From assembly GCA_014905825.1 (NCBI GenBank), contig JACGCN010000003.1, forward strand, positions 310,001 through 374,000: a stretch of 64,000 nt of DNA, written 5' to 3'. Made by a program: the position numbers and the translations under genes. How positions within the stretch are numbered: the stretch's first letter is position 1; every line of letters begins with the position of its first letter. This DNA is from Lyophyllum atratum. Lineage: Eukaryota > Basidiomycota > Agaricomycetes > Agaricales > Lyophyllaceae. The notes under the pieces are model-generated. The model saw only the letters and a list, made by a program, of their open reading frames with translations, did no database searches and had not been told where the DNA came from. Shown in pieces: positions 8,591 through 19,668 of this stretch.

Positions 8591-11436
8591 TCATACCAAA
8601 AGCCGACCCAAAAGTTTTGCCTCGTTGGGTTAATGATTACCGTCAACTGAACTCCAACACCGTTCCCGATAATCACCCAATTCCCCGGGTCGATGACATA
8701 TTGCACGACTGCTCTAAAGGAAAGTACTTCGCTACTATCGATATGACAAATTCATTCTTTCAAACACGAATGCACCCCGACCACGTACATCTAACTGCTG
8801 TTTCCACTCCCTTTGGGCTGTATGAGTGGCTCGTGATGCCAATGGGGTTACGAAACGCACCGGCAATTCATCAACGTAGGGTCACATCTGCACTCCGTGA
8901 GCTTATTGGGAAGATTTGCCACGTCTACTTGGACGACATCGTCATTTGGTCGTCCTCCATAGACGAACACCACAGAAATGTTCGCTTGGTTTTGAATGCC
9001 TTGCGCGCCGCTCGTCTCTACGTCAATGAGAAGAAAACGAATTTATATTGCACAAGTATCGACTTCTTGGGACACCGCATCTCAGCAGATGGCATCGAGG
9101 CTGACTCCCGTAAAGCCGAGCGTATTATCGCGTGGCCTCGACCAAAATGTTCAACCGACGTGCGAGCCTTCCTGGGACTCGTACGGTACATCGCGAACTT
9201 CTTGCCGAAACTAGCCGACCATACAGGGATCCTGACAGAATTAATAACAAAAGAGTGCGACAAGGACTTCCCTCCGTGGAAACCTCGGCACCAGCACGCA
9301 TTTGACGCGATAAAAGAGATAGTCATCAGCCGTGACTGCCTCACTTCCATTGACCACGACGACCCGTCCAAAACAATCTTCGTGACTACGGATGCGAGCG
9401 ACCTCCGGTCCGGAGCTGTATTATCGTTCGGCGAAACCTGGGAGACAGCTCGACCGGTAGCCTTCGAATCTTGCACCTTCAAAGGGGCGGAACTCAATTA
9501 TCCAGTTCACGAAAAAGAATTACTAGCCATCATTCGCGCCCTGCACAAATGGCGTGCCGACCTTTTCGGTATGCAATTTGTGGTATTTACTGACCATAAG
9601 ACACTTCAGAACTTCAATGATCAACGAGATCTTTCGCGTCGGCAAGCCCGATGGATGGAATTTCTATCTCAATTCGATTTCAACATCTTATACGTTAAGG
9701 GAGAAGATAACACAGTCGCAGATGCTCTCTCACGTCTGCCCGTCTCTCCTGAGCCGCTCGTTTCGCCCGAGACGGTGAACAAGGCGCCTTCCTTTTTCGA
9801 CATGCACGATGACGATTTGATCTCCCATTGTCTGGCATCCATCGTTCCTGTGTCGAGAGAATCACCGTTCCGTTGCGCGTTCGAACTGGCAAGAGTGGCT
9901 ACGCTGATCGAGTCGTCCGAAAGTCCGTCACTGTCAATAACAGCTGACCCATCGATTCTTGCCGACATCAAAGCCGGCTACAAATCCGACACTTGGTGTG
10001 CAAACATAATTGCTGCGAAACCGGGAATGCCACTGCTAAAGCGCCGGAAACATCTTTGGTACCTAGGCGAACGCCTGATCATACCTCGTGTGGGAAACAT
10101 ACGAGAGATGATTTTTCGCACAGCCCACGACGCACTGGGTCATTTCGGATTCGACAAGTCATACGCCGCTATTCGTTCCGCTTACTACTGGCCAAACATG
10201 CGCAGGGATTTGGAACAGGGTTATATTCCTGCGTGTAGAGAATGTCAGAGCTTTAAATCCGCAACTACATCGCCAATCGGACCTTTACATCCTTTACCTA
10301 TCCCCGATGGGAGGGGTGACTCTGTGGCTATCGATTTTATTGGGCCATTGCCCGAGGACAACGGGTATAACTGCATAGTTACCATGACCGATCGTCTGCA
10401 TTCCGATATCCAAATTGTCGCTACTCGTACCGATTTAACTGCAACACAACTCGCCGAGGTGTTCTTTGACCACTGGTATTGTGAAAATGGCCTGCCATGC
10501 AACATCGTGTGTGACAGGGATAAACTTTTCGTATCAAAGTTTTGGTCGCATCTGACTCGCCTAACGGGAGTAAAAATGAAAATGTCTTCTTCATACCACC
10601 CGCAAACAGATGGCGCCAGCGAACGGTCAAACAAAACAGTTAACCAGGCTCTACGGTTCCACGTCGATCGTACTCAACGAGGGTGGTCCCGCGCGTTGCC
10701 ACGGGTCCGTTTCGACATTATGAACACTGTAAATAAATCAACGGGTTACTCACCTTTTCAACTAAAGATGGGACGTAGTCCACGATTGCTTCCACCGATC
10801 GTTCCTGTTTCCGAGGCCGCGGACTCTGAAGAAATATCCGCGCGCGAAGTGATCGATCGCCTACATCTGGATGTCGCAACTGCTAAAGATAACTTGGTGC
10901 AAGCGAAAATTCAGCAAGCTGCCCAGGCCAACAAACACAGAACGCTCACCTTCCCTTTCAAAGTCGGTCAACGTGTGCGAGTGTCGACTACACATAGACG
11001 TCGGGCGTACCGAAAGAAAGGCGAAAAGCGAGTGGCAAAGTTTATGCCTCGCTATGACGGCCCCTTCGAAATTGTGGCAATACATAAGAAGGCGTCCACG
11101 GTGTCAATTTCCATGCCAAACACGCCTGACACCTACGCGACATTTCACACATCTGAAGTAATGCCTTTCATCGAAAACGACGCATCTCTCTTCCCTTCTC
11201 GCGAATTTTCACAGCCACCGTTGGTGCTAACTGAGGATGGCTTGATGGAGGCGCAGGTAGAAAAGATTGTGGACTCACGCAAACGAGGACGCGGTCGACA
11301 ATACCTGATGCGATACACCGGCTACGGACCCGAACACGACCAATGGCTTCCCGGAAAGGAAGTCGAAGAAAACGAAGCGCTCGACGTATGGGAGGCTGAG
11401 AATGGATTGGGTTAATGTTGTACTTCCCTTTCTCAA
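8591..11436 (+). pseudogene. Truncated gypsy pol: RT, RNase H, integrase and chromodomain (forward)
   Basis: Starts at IIPKADPKVLPRWVNDYRQL near the beginning of reverse transcriptase and stays open to the stop at 11413-11415. The RT active site reads YLDD (HVYLDDIVIW), RNase H has TDASD, and integrase shows HHCC and D-D-E residues. The C-terminus is a chromodomain, a module that binds methylated histone tails and steers integration. Gag and protease are absent. The RT is intact at CCCCGGG, where the piece at 13463-18700 lost one base. It carries the T alleles at two sites (10988 and 11043) that separate forward from reverse copies. Confidence 0.92.
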
Positions 11437-11901
11437 TGTCCCTGCCGACGGTAGCTTTCCCACAGGGTTTTAACGCACCCGCGCGAGCAGTTTTATATTC
11501 TACCTATCGTCCCTATTCCCTAACCCTTTTTCTTTCTTTACTGACATGGCTTGCATTTTTTTTGGGTGGGGAGGGGTGTAATCCTAGGATTACCACATCA
11601 AGGCTTCCCGACATACGCGTCATCGTCCCGACATACGCGTCATTTCATTCCCGATTCGACCATGGTCCTTTCACCCATCGCCGATACGGGTTCCCGATGT
11701 CGTCCCGACTAGCTTTCCCTCTTGTATAAAGAGGGCGCCAAAACCTCAGCTTTTCCTTACCTATCGGTTTTCCCCTTTCTTTCCTCACACATATCATCTC
11801 GAGATTATTCGCACTCGCTCATAATAGACGGAGCATTTGCTTGTTTATTTTGGTTCGTCTCAGTCAGTGTGTCTACGTCCCCATATAGGGGACACGATTC
11901 C
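11437..11901 (+). repeat. Gypsy LTR, forward (3' LTR), last base lost
   Basis: 465 bp starting TGTCCCTGCC, with TATAAA at about 11725 and the direct 20-bp repeat CCCGACATACGCGTCATCGT/TTTC. It ends at GATTCC, where it joins an X fragment. The true LTR start is uncertain: TGTTGTAC at 11416 is a second candidate, since no intact 5' LTR exists here for comparison. Confidence 0.85.
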
Positions 11902-11980
11902 GCCTAGAGCTGTTCAGTCAAAAGACGAGATAACTGAATAGATATCTATCCAGCCACCGCACACTATATATGCACATTAA
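11901..11980 (-). repeat. Sequence X, middle fragment, reverse
   Basis: 80 bp of X (CGCCTAGAGC to TGCACATTAA) link a forward LTR to a reverse gag piece. Both ends of X are missing. Confidence 0.7.
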
Positions 11981-13371
11981 TGGAGGCTGGTACGACACTG
12001 GCGACTTTGGTGGACCGGGCCGTGGACGGTTGAGGGGCTTTGCCTTTGGAAGTGAGCGCGGCCTTGGCAGCGGCGGCGTCGGCAGCCGTCAAGGTCTTGT
12101 AGGTGGCGGCGTCGGGGTATCCAGTCGTGCAATTTTGAGACTTGCACGTTACTTCAAATCTTCTACATTTCCTGCAGCCGTTGTGTTCGTCGAGTAGAGT
12201 GATCTCTTCTGTGGTCAATTTCGGGAGCCGGACGAAGGACTTGTTGGAGGAGGAGGTGGAAGTGGAGGCGTTGTTGTTCAATGAGCGGGAGTTAAGGAGC
12301 GGTTTCTTTGCTGCACGGAGAAGAACCTCTTCGAACACTTCTCTCTGGCGTTTCTCGGTGTGGGTACGGGCCTCGTCAATACGCCTTACTGCGTCTAGCC
12401 AGCGATGCCACTCGGGAATCAGTTCAATCTTCTTTTCGAAATAAACCATAGATAACTCAGCGTCCAACCCGGCCTCAATCTTCTCGCGCAGAGCCGTGGT
12501 TGCCGTATCAAACCAACTCGGTGTGCCAACCAGAAGAGCGTTCCAAGCCTGAATTTGAGAGGCATAGTTCCAGAAACTGGTGGTTTTCGGATGAAGTCGA
12601 GCAGAGAGGATACGGATACGAATCTTCGTCGCCCAATCCTCGGGCAGGTAGTTTATCCGCATCTCGGCGACGAAGGCCCTGAAGGTCAAGGCCAAGATGC
12701 GATCCCGGTCTCCGTTCACCCAGTCTTTGATTCGGACATCTCGGATGCCACTTGTAGCCCTCCGAACCTGTGTAGCTTCGGGGACTTCCTTCAATCCGAA
12801 ATAGTCTAGGCAGCTGTCTTCGTACTCTCTGAGGACGCTGGGCGTGAGATCTCCGGCATGCAATGTAGGTAACTTCTGATCCTTAATTTCGACGTATGCA
12901 GTGGGGACGGCTTCGTAAGCAGGCATGTTGCGGTAAGACGATGGGCGAGGACGATTTGGGATGGGGTGGTAATCGGAGGAGTCGGACGATTCGGACGATG
13001 ACGGCGAGTGATGGAAATTATGAGGTTGCGGTAGCGGTGGTGGCGGTGGAGACGGTGGATCAGACGACGGTAGGGGAGTTATAGGTGACGGAGATGAACT
13101 GGAAGGAGTGGACGAAGGGGGAGTTGAGTTTCCGTCGCGGGACCCGAGAGCAAGGGGGGCGACGTAGGACTGTCCGCTACGGGTGACTCGTGATACCGGC
13201 GCAGCGATGGGTGCACGGTGCGGCAGTTTGACGACTTGGGCAACCTATGATCAACAAGCGTCAGGACGGAAGCAATACGGTTGTTGATACACAAGCGACA
13301 ACAATGACCACGATCGTCACGAGGTAACGGAAGCAATTTTAGGCAGAGGTACAAGCTGGTTTAAAAAAAAG
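11981..13371 (-). pseudogene. Truncated gypsy gag with its 5' UTR (reverse)
   Basis: The gag frame starts at MPAYEAVPTAYVEIKDQKLP (12926) and is cut at about 11981 after the zinc-knuckle region. The 5' UTR continues to 13371, next to a short LTR stub. This piece mirrors 13463-14853 across a 91-bp spacer and so forms a ~1.39-kb palindrome arm. It differs by at least one residue from its mirror (Arg here, Cys at the HTEK-CQRE site there). It has no pol part. Confidence 0.88.
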
Positions 13372-13460
13372 TGGAATCGTGTCCCCTATATGGGGACGTA
13401 GACACACTGACTGAGACGAACCAAAATAAACAAGCAAATGCTCCGTCTATTATGAGCGAG
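13372..13460 (-). repeat. 89-bp stub of a gypsy LTR, reverse
   Basis: Only the last 89 bases of the LTR are present (TGGAATCG to GAGCGAG). It is flanked by two oppositely oriented 5' UTRs, so it forms the loop of the gag palindrome. Confidence 0.85.
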
Positions 13461-13462
13461 CA

Positions 13463-16400
13463 CTTTTTTTTAAACCAGCTTGTACCTCTGCCTAAAATTG
13501 CTTCCGTTACCTCGTGACGATCGTGGTCATTGTTGTCGCTTGTGTATCAACAACCGTATTGCTTCCGTCCTGACGCTTGTTGATCATAGGTTGCCCAAGT
13601 CGTCAAACTGCCGCACCGTGCACCCATCGCTGCGCCGGTATCACGAGTCACCCGTAGCGGACAGTCCTACGTCGCCCCCCTTGCTCTCGGGTCCCGCGAC
13701 GGAAACTCAACTCCCCCTTCGTCCACTCCTTCCAGTTCATCTCCGTCACCTATAACTCCCCTACCGTCGTCTGATCCACCGTCTCCACCGCCACCACCGC
13801 TACCGCAACCTCATAATTTCCATCACTCGCCGTCATCGTCCGAATCGTCCGACTCCTCCGATTACCACCCCATCCCAAATCGTCCTCGCCCATCGTCTTA
13901 CCGCAACATGCCTGCTTACGAAGCCGTCCCCACTGCATACGTCGAAATTAAGGATCAGAAGTTACCTACATTGCATGCCGGAGATCTCACGCCCAGCGTC
14001 CTCAGAGAGTACGAAGACAGCTGCCTAGACTATTTCGGATTGAAGGAAGTCCCCGAAGCTACACAGGTTCGGAGGGCTACAAGTGGCATCCGAGATGTCC
14101 GAATCAAAGACTGGGTGAACGGAGACCGGGATCGCATCTTGGCCTTGACCTTCAGGGCCTTCGTCGCCGAGATGCGGATAAACTACCTGCCCGAGGATTG
14201 GGCGACGAAGATTCGTATCCGTATCCTCTCTGCTCGACTTCATCCGAAAACCACCAGTTTCTGGAACTATGCCTCTCAAATTCAGGCTTGGAACGCTCTT
14301 CTGGTTGGCACACCGAGTTGGTTTGATACGGCAACCACGGCTCTGCGCGAGAAGATTGAGGCCGGGTTGGACGCTGAGTTATCTATGGTTTATTTCGAAA
14401 AGAAGATTGAACTGATTCCCGAGTGGCATCGCTGGCTAGACGCAGTAAGGCGTATTGACGAGGCCCGTACCCACACCGAGAAATGCCAGAGAGAAGTGTT
14501 CGAAGAGGTTCTTCTCCGTGCAGCAAAGAAACCGCTCCTTAACTCCCGCTCATTGAACAACAACGCCTCCACTTCCACCTCCTCCTCCAACAAGTCCTTC
14601 GTCCGGCTCCCGAAATTGACCACAGAAGAGATCACTCTACTCGACGAACACAACGGCTGCAGGAAATGTAGAAGATTTGAAGTAACGTGCAAGTCTCAAA
14701 ATTGCACGACTGGATACCCCGACGCCGCCACCTACAAGACCTTGACGGCTGCCGACGCCGCCGCTGCCAAGGCCGCGCTCACTTCCAAAGGCAAAGCCCC
14801 TCAACCGTCCACGGCCCGGTCCACCAAAGTCGCCAGTGTCGTACCAGCCTCCAGTACCTCCGAGGCGTCCACATCATTCATCGCCGCCGTCCTCCCGTCC
14901 TCGCCTGGCTCTGACTCTTCGGAGGATTCCGGTCAGGAGTCGTTCGACGAATTCGAGGTACGCACTGCCCCCATCTCCGTCCCTCATATCACATGGGATG
15001 CCCTCGTTACGGGCCCCTTGACCGAATTTCCCATCAAATCGCGCACATTGATTGATTCAGGTTCACACCTGGTACTGATTGATTCAGGGCTAGCAGATCG
15101 ACTTGGTCTAGTTCGACACCGCCTCAAGAAACCGCTCGACGTCGCAGTTGCATTATCCGACCCTTCCATCATGAAAGAATCCCCTACTACGTTGTCGCAT
15201 TTCGTCCGCCTGTCTCTTACTTCGTGTGACCAATCATGGTCCTCTTGTACACTCCGTGCCGTTGTCGCTCCTGGGCTATGTTCGCCTATTATACTCGGAC
15301 TTCCTTTCCTACAGTCGAATTGTATCGTTTCCGACCACAACTGCAATACATTGTTTGATAAACGTTGCGGTTATGATTTATTGAACCCGGGAGTAGTTGT
15401 ACCGCCTATTGTCCGCAAAATCTCTCCTTTACGCGCCGCTAGACGGAAACTGGCTCCCTTACGCCAGAAAATGGTAAAGGAACTTAAGTTCGTCTGTGCA
15501 GAACGACTGGCCCGCCTAAAGCGTCTTGGCTTATTTGAAGACGTTGTTCCTGTAAACGTGATTGCAGCTGTGAAGATTCGTATCGAACAACTCGCAAGTA
15601 TCGAACTCCTCGGAAAATTCGAGACTAAAGTAAAGAAGGAGTTCCATGATATATTTGAACCGATTCCACACATCGACGAATTGCCTCGCGATGTTGTCGC
15701 CGAGATTCGCTTGCGCAACGCCAACGAAACTATTAAAACACGCAATTACCAATGCCCGAGAAAGTATCGCGAGTCTTGGAAGACATTGATCGAGCAGCAT
15801 CTCGAGGCAGGCCGCATAAGACCGTCCTCTTCTCAATTCGCGTCCCCGGCTTTCATCATACCAAAAGCCGACCCAAAAGTTTTGCCTCGTTGGGTTAATG
15901 ATTACCGTCAACTGAACTCCAACACCGTTCCCGATAATCACCCAATTCCCGGGTCGATGACATATTGCACGACTGCTCTAAAGGAAAGTACTTCGCTACT
16001 ATCGATATGACAAATTCATTCTTTCAAACACGAATGCACCCCGACCACGTACATCTAACTGCTGTTTCCACTCCCTTTGGGCTGTATGAGTGGCTCGTGA
16101 TGCCAATGGGGTTACGAAACGCACCGGCAATTCATCAACGTAGGGTCACATCTGCACTCCGTGAGCTTATTGGGAAGATTTGCCACGTCTACTTGGACGA
16201 CATCGTCATTTGGTCGTCCTCCATAGACGAACACCACAGAAATGTTCGCTTGGTTTTGAATGCCTTGCGCGCCGCTCGTCTCTACGTCAATGAGAAGAAA
16301 ACGAATTTATATTGCACAAGTATCGACTTCTTGGGACACCGCATCTCAGCAGATGGCATCGAGGCTGACTCCCGTAAAGCCGAGCGTATTATCGCGTGGC

Positions 16401-18700
16401 CTCGACCAAAATGTTCAACCGACGTGCGAGCCTTCCTGGGACTCGTACGGTACATCGCGAACTTCTTGCCGAAACTAGCCGACCATACAGGGATCCTGAC
16501 AGAATTAATAACAAAAGAGTGCGACAAGGACTTCCCTCCGTGGAAACCTCGGCACCAGCACGCATTTGACGCGATAAAAGAGATAGTCATCAGCCGTGAC
16601 TGCCTCACTTCCATTGACCACGACGACCCGTCCAAAACAATCTTCGTGACTACGGATGCGAGCGACCTCCGGTCCGGAGCTGTATTATCGTTCGGCGAAA
16701 CCTGGGAGACAGCTCGACCGGTAGCCTTCGAATCTTGCACCTTCAAAGGGGCGGAACTCAATTATCCAGTTCACGAAAAAGAATTACTAGCCATCATTCG
16801 CGCCCTGCACAAATGGCGTGCCGACCTTTTCGGTATGCAATTTGTGGTATTTACTGACCATAAGACACTTCAGAACTTCAATGATCAACGAGATCTTTCG
16901 CGTCGGCAAGCCCGATGGATGGAATTTCTATCTCAATTCGATTTCAACATCTTATACGTTAAGGGAGAAGATAACACAGTCGCAGATGCTCTCTCACGTC
17001 TGCCCGTCTCTCCTGAGCCGCTCGTTTCGCCCGAGACGGTGAACAAGGCGCCTTCCTTTTTCGACATGCACGATGACGATTTGATCTCCCATTGTCTGGC
17101 ATCCATCGTTCCTGTGTCGAGAGAATCACCGTTCCGTTGCGCGTTCGAACTGGCAAGAGTGGCTACGCTGATCGAGTCGTCCGAAAGTCCGTCACTGTCA
17201 ATAACAGCTGACCCATCGATTCTTGCCGACATCAAAGCCGGCTACAAATCCGACACTTGGTGTGCAAACATAATTGCTGCGAAACCGGGAATGCCACTGC
17301 TAAAGCGCCGGAAACATCTTTGGTACCTAGGCGAACGCCTGATCATACCTCGTGTGGGAAACATACGAGAGATGATTTTTCGCACAGCCCACGACGCACT
17401 GGGTCATTTCGGATTCGACAAGTCATACGCCGCTATTCGTTCCGCTTACTACTGGCCAAACATGCGCAGGGATTTGGAACAGGGTTATATTCCTGCGTGT
17501 AGAGAATGTCAGAGCTTTAAATCCGCAACTACATCGCCAATCGGACCTTTACATCCTTTACCTATCCCCGATGGGAGGGGTGACTCTGTGGCTATCGATT
17601 TTATTGGGCCATTGCCCGAGGACAACGGGTATAACTGCATAGTTACCATGACCGATCGTCTGCATTCCGATATCCAAATTGTCGCTACTCGTACCGATTT
17701 AACTGCAACACAACTCGCCGAGGTGTTCTTTGACCACTGGTATTGTGAAAATGGCCTGCCATGCAACATCGTGTGTGACAGGGATAAACTTTTCGTATCA
17801 AAGTTTTGGTCGCATCTGACTCGCCTAACGGGAGTAAAAATGAAAATGTCTTCTTCATACCACCCGCAAACAAATGGCGCCAGCGAACGGTCAAACAAAA
17901 CAGTTAACCAGGCTCTACGGTTCCACGTCGATCGTACTCAACGAGGGTGGTCCCGCGCGTTGCCACGGGTCCGTTTCGACATTATGAACACTGTAAATAA
18001 ATCAACGGGTTACTCACCTTTTCAACTAAAGATGGGACGTAGTCCACGATTGCTTCCACCGATCGTTCCTGTTTCCGAGGCCGCGGACTCTGAAGAAATA
18101 TCCGCGCGCGAAGTGATCGATCGCCTACATCTGGATGTCGCAACTGCTAAAGATAACTTGGTGCAAGCGAAAATTCAGCAAGCTGCCCAGGCCAACAAAC
18201 ACAGAACGCTCACCTTCCCTTTCAAAGTCGGTCAACGTGTGCGAGTGTCGACTACACATAGACGTCGGGCGTACCGAAAGAAAGGCGAAAAGCGAGTGGC
18301 AAAGTTTATGCCTCGCTATGACGGCCCCTTCGAAATTGTGGCAATACATAAGAAGGCGTCCACGGTGTCAATTTCCATGCCAAACACGCCTGACACCTAC
18401 GCGACATTTCACACATCTGAAGTAATGCCTTTCATCGAAAACGACGCATCTCTCTTCCCTTCTCGCGAATTTTCACAGCCACCGTTGGTGCTAACTGAGG
18501 ATGGCTTGATGGAGGCGCAGGTAGAAAAGATTGTGGACTCACGCAAACGAGGACGCGGTCGACAATACCTGATGCGATACACCGGCTACGGACCCGAACA
18601 CGACCAATGGCTTCCCGGAAAGGAAGTCGAAGAAAACGAAGCGCTCGACGTATGGGAGGCTGAGAATGGATTGGGTTAATGTTGTACTTCCCTTTCTCAA
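13463..18700 (+). pseudogene. Nearly complete gypsy chromovirus gag-pol, broken by a 1-bp deletion in RT
   Basis: The 5' UTR runs 13463-13907. ORF 1 (13908-16010) encodes Gag, a retropepsin (LIDSG, Asp near residue 383) and the start of RT. ORF 2, to 18679, encodes the rest of RT, RNase H, integrase and chromodomain. The frames are separated by loss of one C at about 15948-15951 (CCCGGG here, CCCCGGG in the other copies). The 19669-23499 piece reads through this point, so the original element had a single gag-pol frame of about 1590 residues. The Gag knuckle (residues 251-266) is C-x2-C-x6-C-x4-C, with Cys where His is usual. Integrase has TNG instead of TDG. The 5' LTR is missing, so this copy cannot move by itself. 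Confidence 0.93.
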
Positions 18701-19166
18701 TGTCCCTGCCGACGGTAGCTTTCCCACAGGGTTTTAACGCACCCGCGCGAGCAGTTTTATATTCTACCTATCGTCCCTATTCCCTAACCCTTTTTCTTTC
18801 TTTACTGACATGGCTTGCATTTTTTTTGGGTGGGGAGGGGTGTAATCCTAGGATTACCACATCAAGGCTTCCCGACATACGCGTCATCGTCCCGACATAC
18901 GCGTCATTTCATTCCCGATTCGACCATGGTCCTTTCACCCATCGCCGATACGGGTTCCCGATGTCGTCCCGACTAGCTTTCCCTCTTGTATAAAGAGGGC
19001 GCCAAAACCTCAGCTTTTCCTTACCTATCGGTTTTCCCCTTTCTTTCCTCACACATATCATCTCGAGATTATTCGCACTCGCTCATAATAGACGGAGCAT
19101 TTGCTTGTTTATTTTGGTTCGTCTCAGTCAGTGTGTCTACGTCCCCATATAGGGGACACGATTCCA
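18701..19166 (+). repeat. Gypsy LTR, forward, reference copy (466 bp)
   Basis: Runs from TGTCCCTGCC to GATTCCA. It contains a TATA box at 18989-18994, a 20-bp tandem repeat at 18871-18910 and a 16-bp palindrome GTAATCCTAGGATTAC at about 18842-18857. It is the 3' LTR of the element at 13463 and one arm of a large palindrome. Confidence 0.9.
18989..18994 (+). promoter_or_regulatory. TATA box of the gypsy LTR
   Basis: TATAAA within CTTGTATAAAGAGGGC, about 180 bp before the LTR end. It is the likely Pol II promoter for genomic RNA and is repeated in every complete LTR copy of the block. Confidence 0.6.
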
Positions 19167-19202
19167 CTTAGGCAGAGGAGCATTTGCTTGTTTAAAAAAA
19201 AG
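19167..19202. other. 36-bp patchwork loop between two head-to-head LTRs
   Basis: The loop reads CTT, AGGCAGAGG, AGCATTTGCTTGTTT, AAAAAAAAG. CTT and the final A run match the internal region next to an LTR. AGGCAGAGG is the reverse of the 5' UTR motif CCTCTGCCT. AGCATTTGCTTGTTT is a piece of the LTR itself. All parts are copied from the element, which points to template switching. Confidence 0.6.
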
Positions 19203-19668
19203 TGGAATCGTGTCCCCTATATGGGGACGTAGACACACTGACTGAGACGAACCAAAATAAACAAGCAAATGCTCCGTCTATTATGAGCGAGTGCGAATAA
19301 TCTCGAGATGATATGTGTGAGGAAAGAAAGGGGAAAACCGATAGGTAAGGAAAAGCTGAGGTTTTGGCGCCCTCTTTATACAAGAGGGAAAGCTAGTCGG
19401 GACGACATCGGGAACCCGTATCGGCGATGGGTGAAAGGACCATGGTCGAATCGGGAATGAAATGACGCGTATGTCGGGACGATGACGCGTATGTCGGGAA
19501 GCCTTGATGTGGTAATCCTAGGATTACACCCCTCCCCACCCAAAAAAAATGCAAGCCATGTCAGTAAAGAAAGAAAAAGGGTTAGGGAATAGGGACGATA
19601 GGTAGAATATAAAACTGCTCGCGCGGGTGCGTTAAAACCCTGTGGGAAAGCTACCGTCGGCAGGGACA
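19203..19668 (-). repeat. Gypsy LTR, reverse, complete
   Basis: A 466-bp reverse complement of 18701-19166, the 3' LTR of the reverse gag-pol piece that follows. Confidence 0.9.

Noticed and set aside
15940..16010. Programmed ribosomal frameshift between two gypsy frames
   Set aside because: The other copies covering the site have one more C and a single continuous frame, so it is a deletion.
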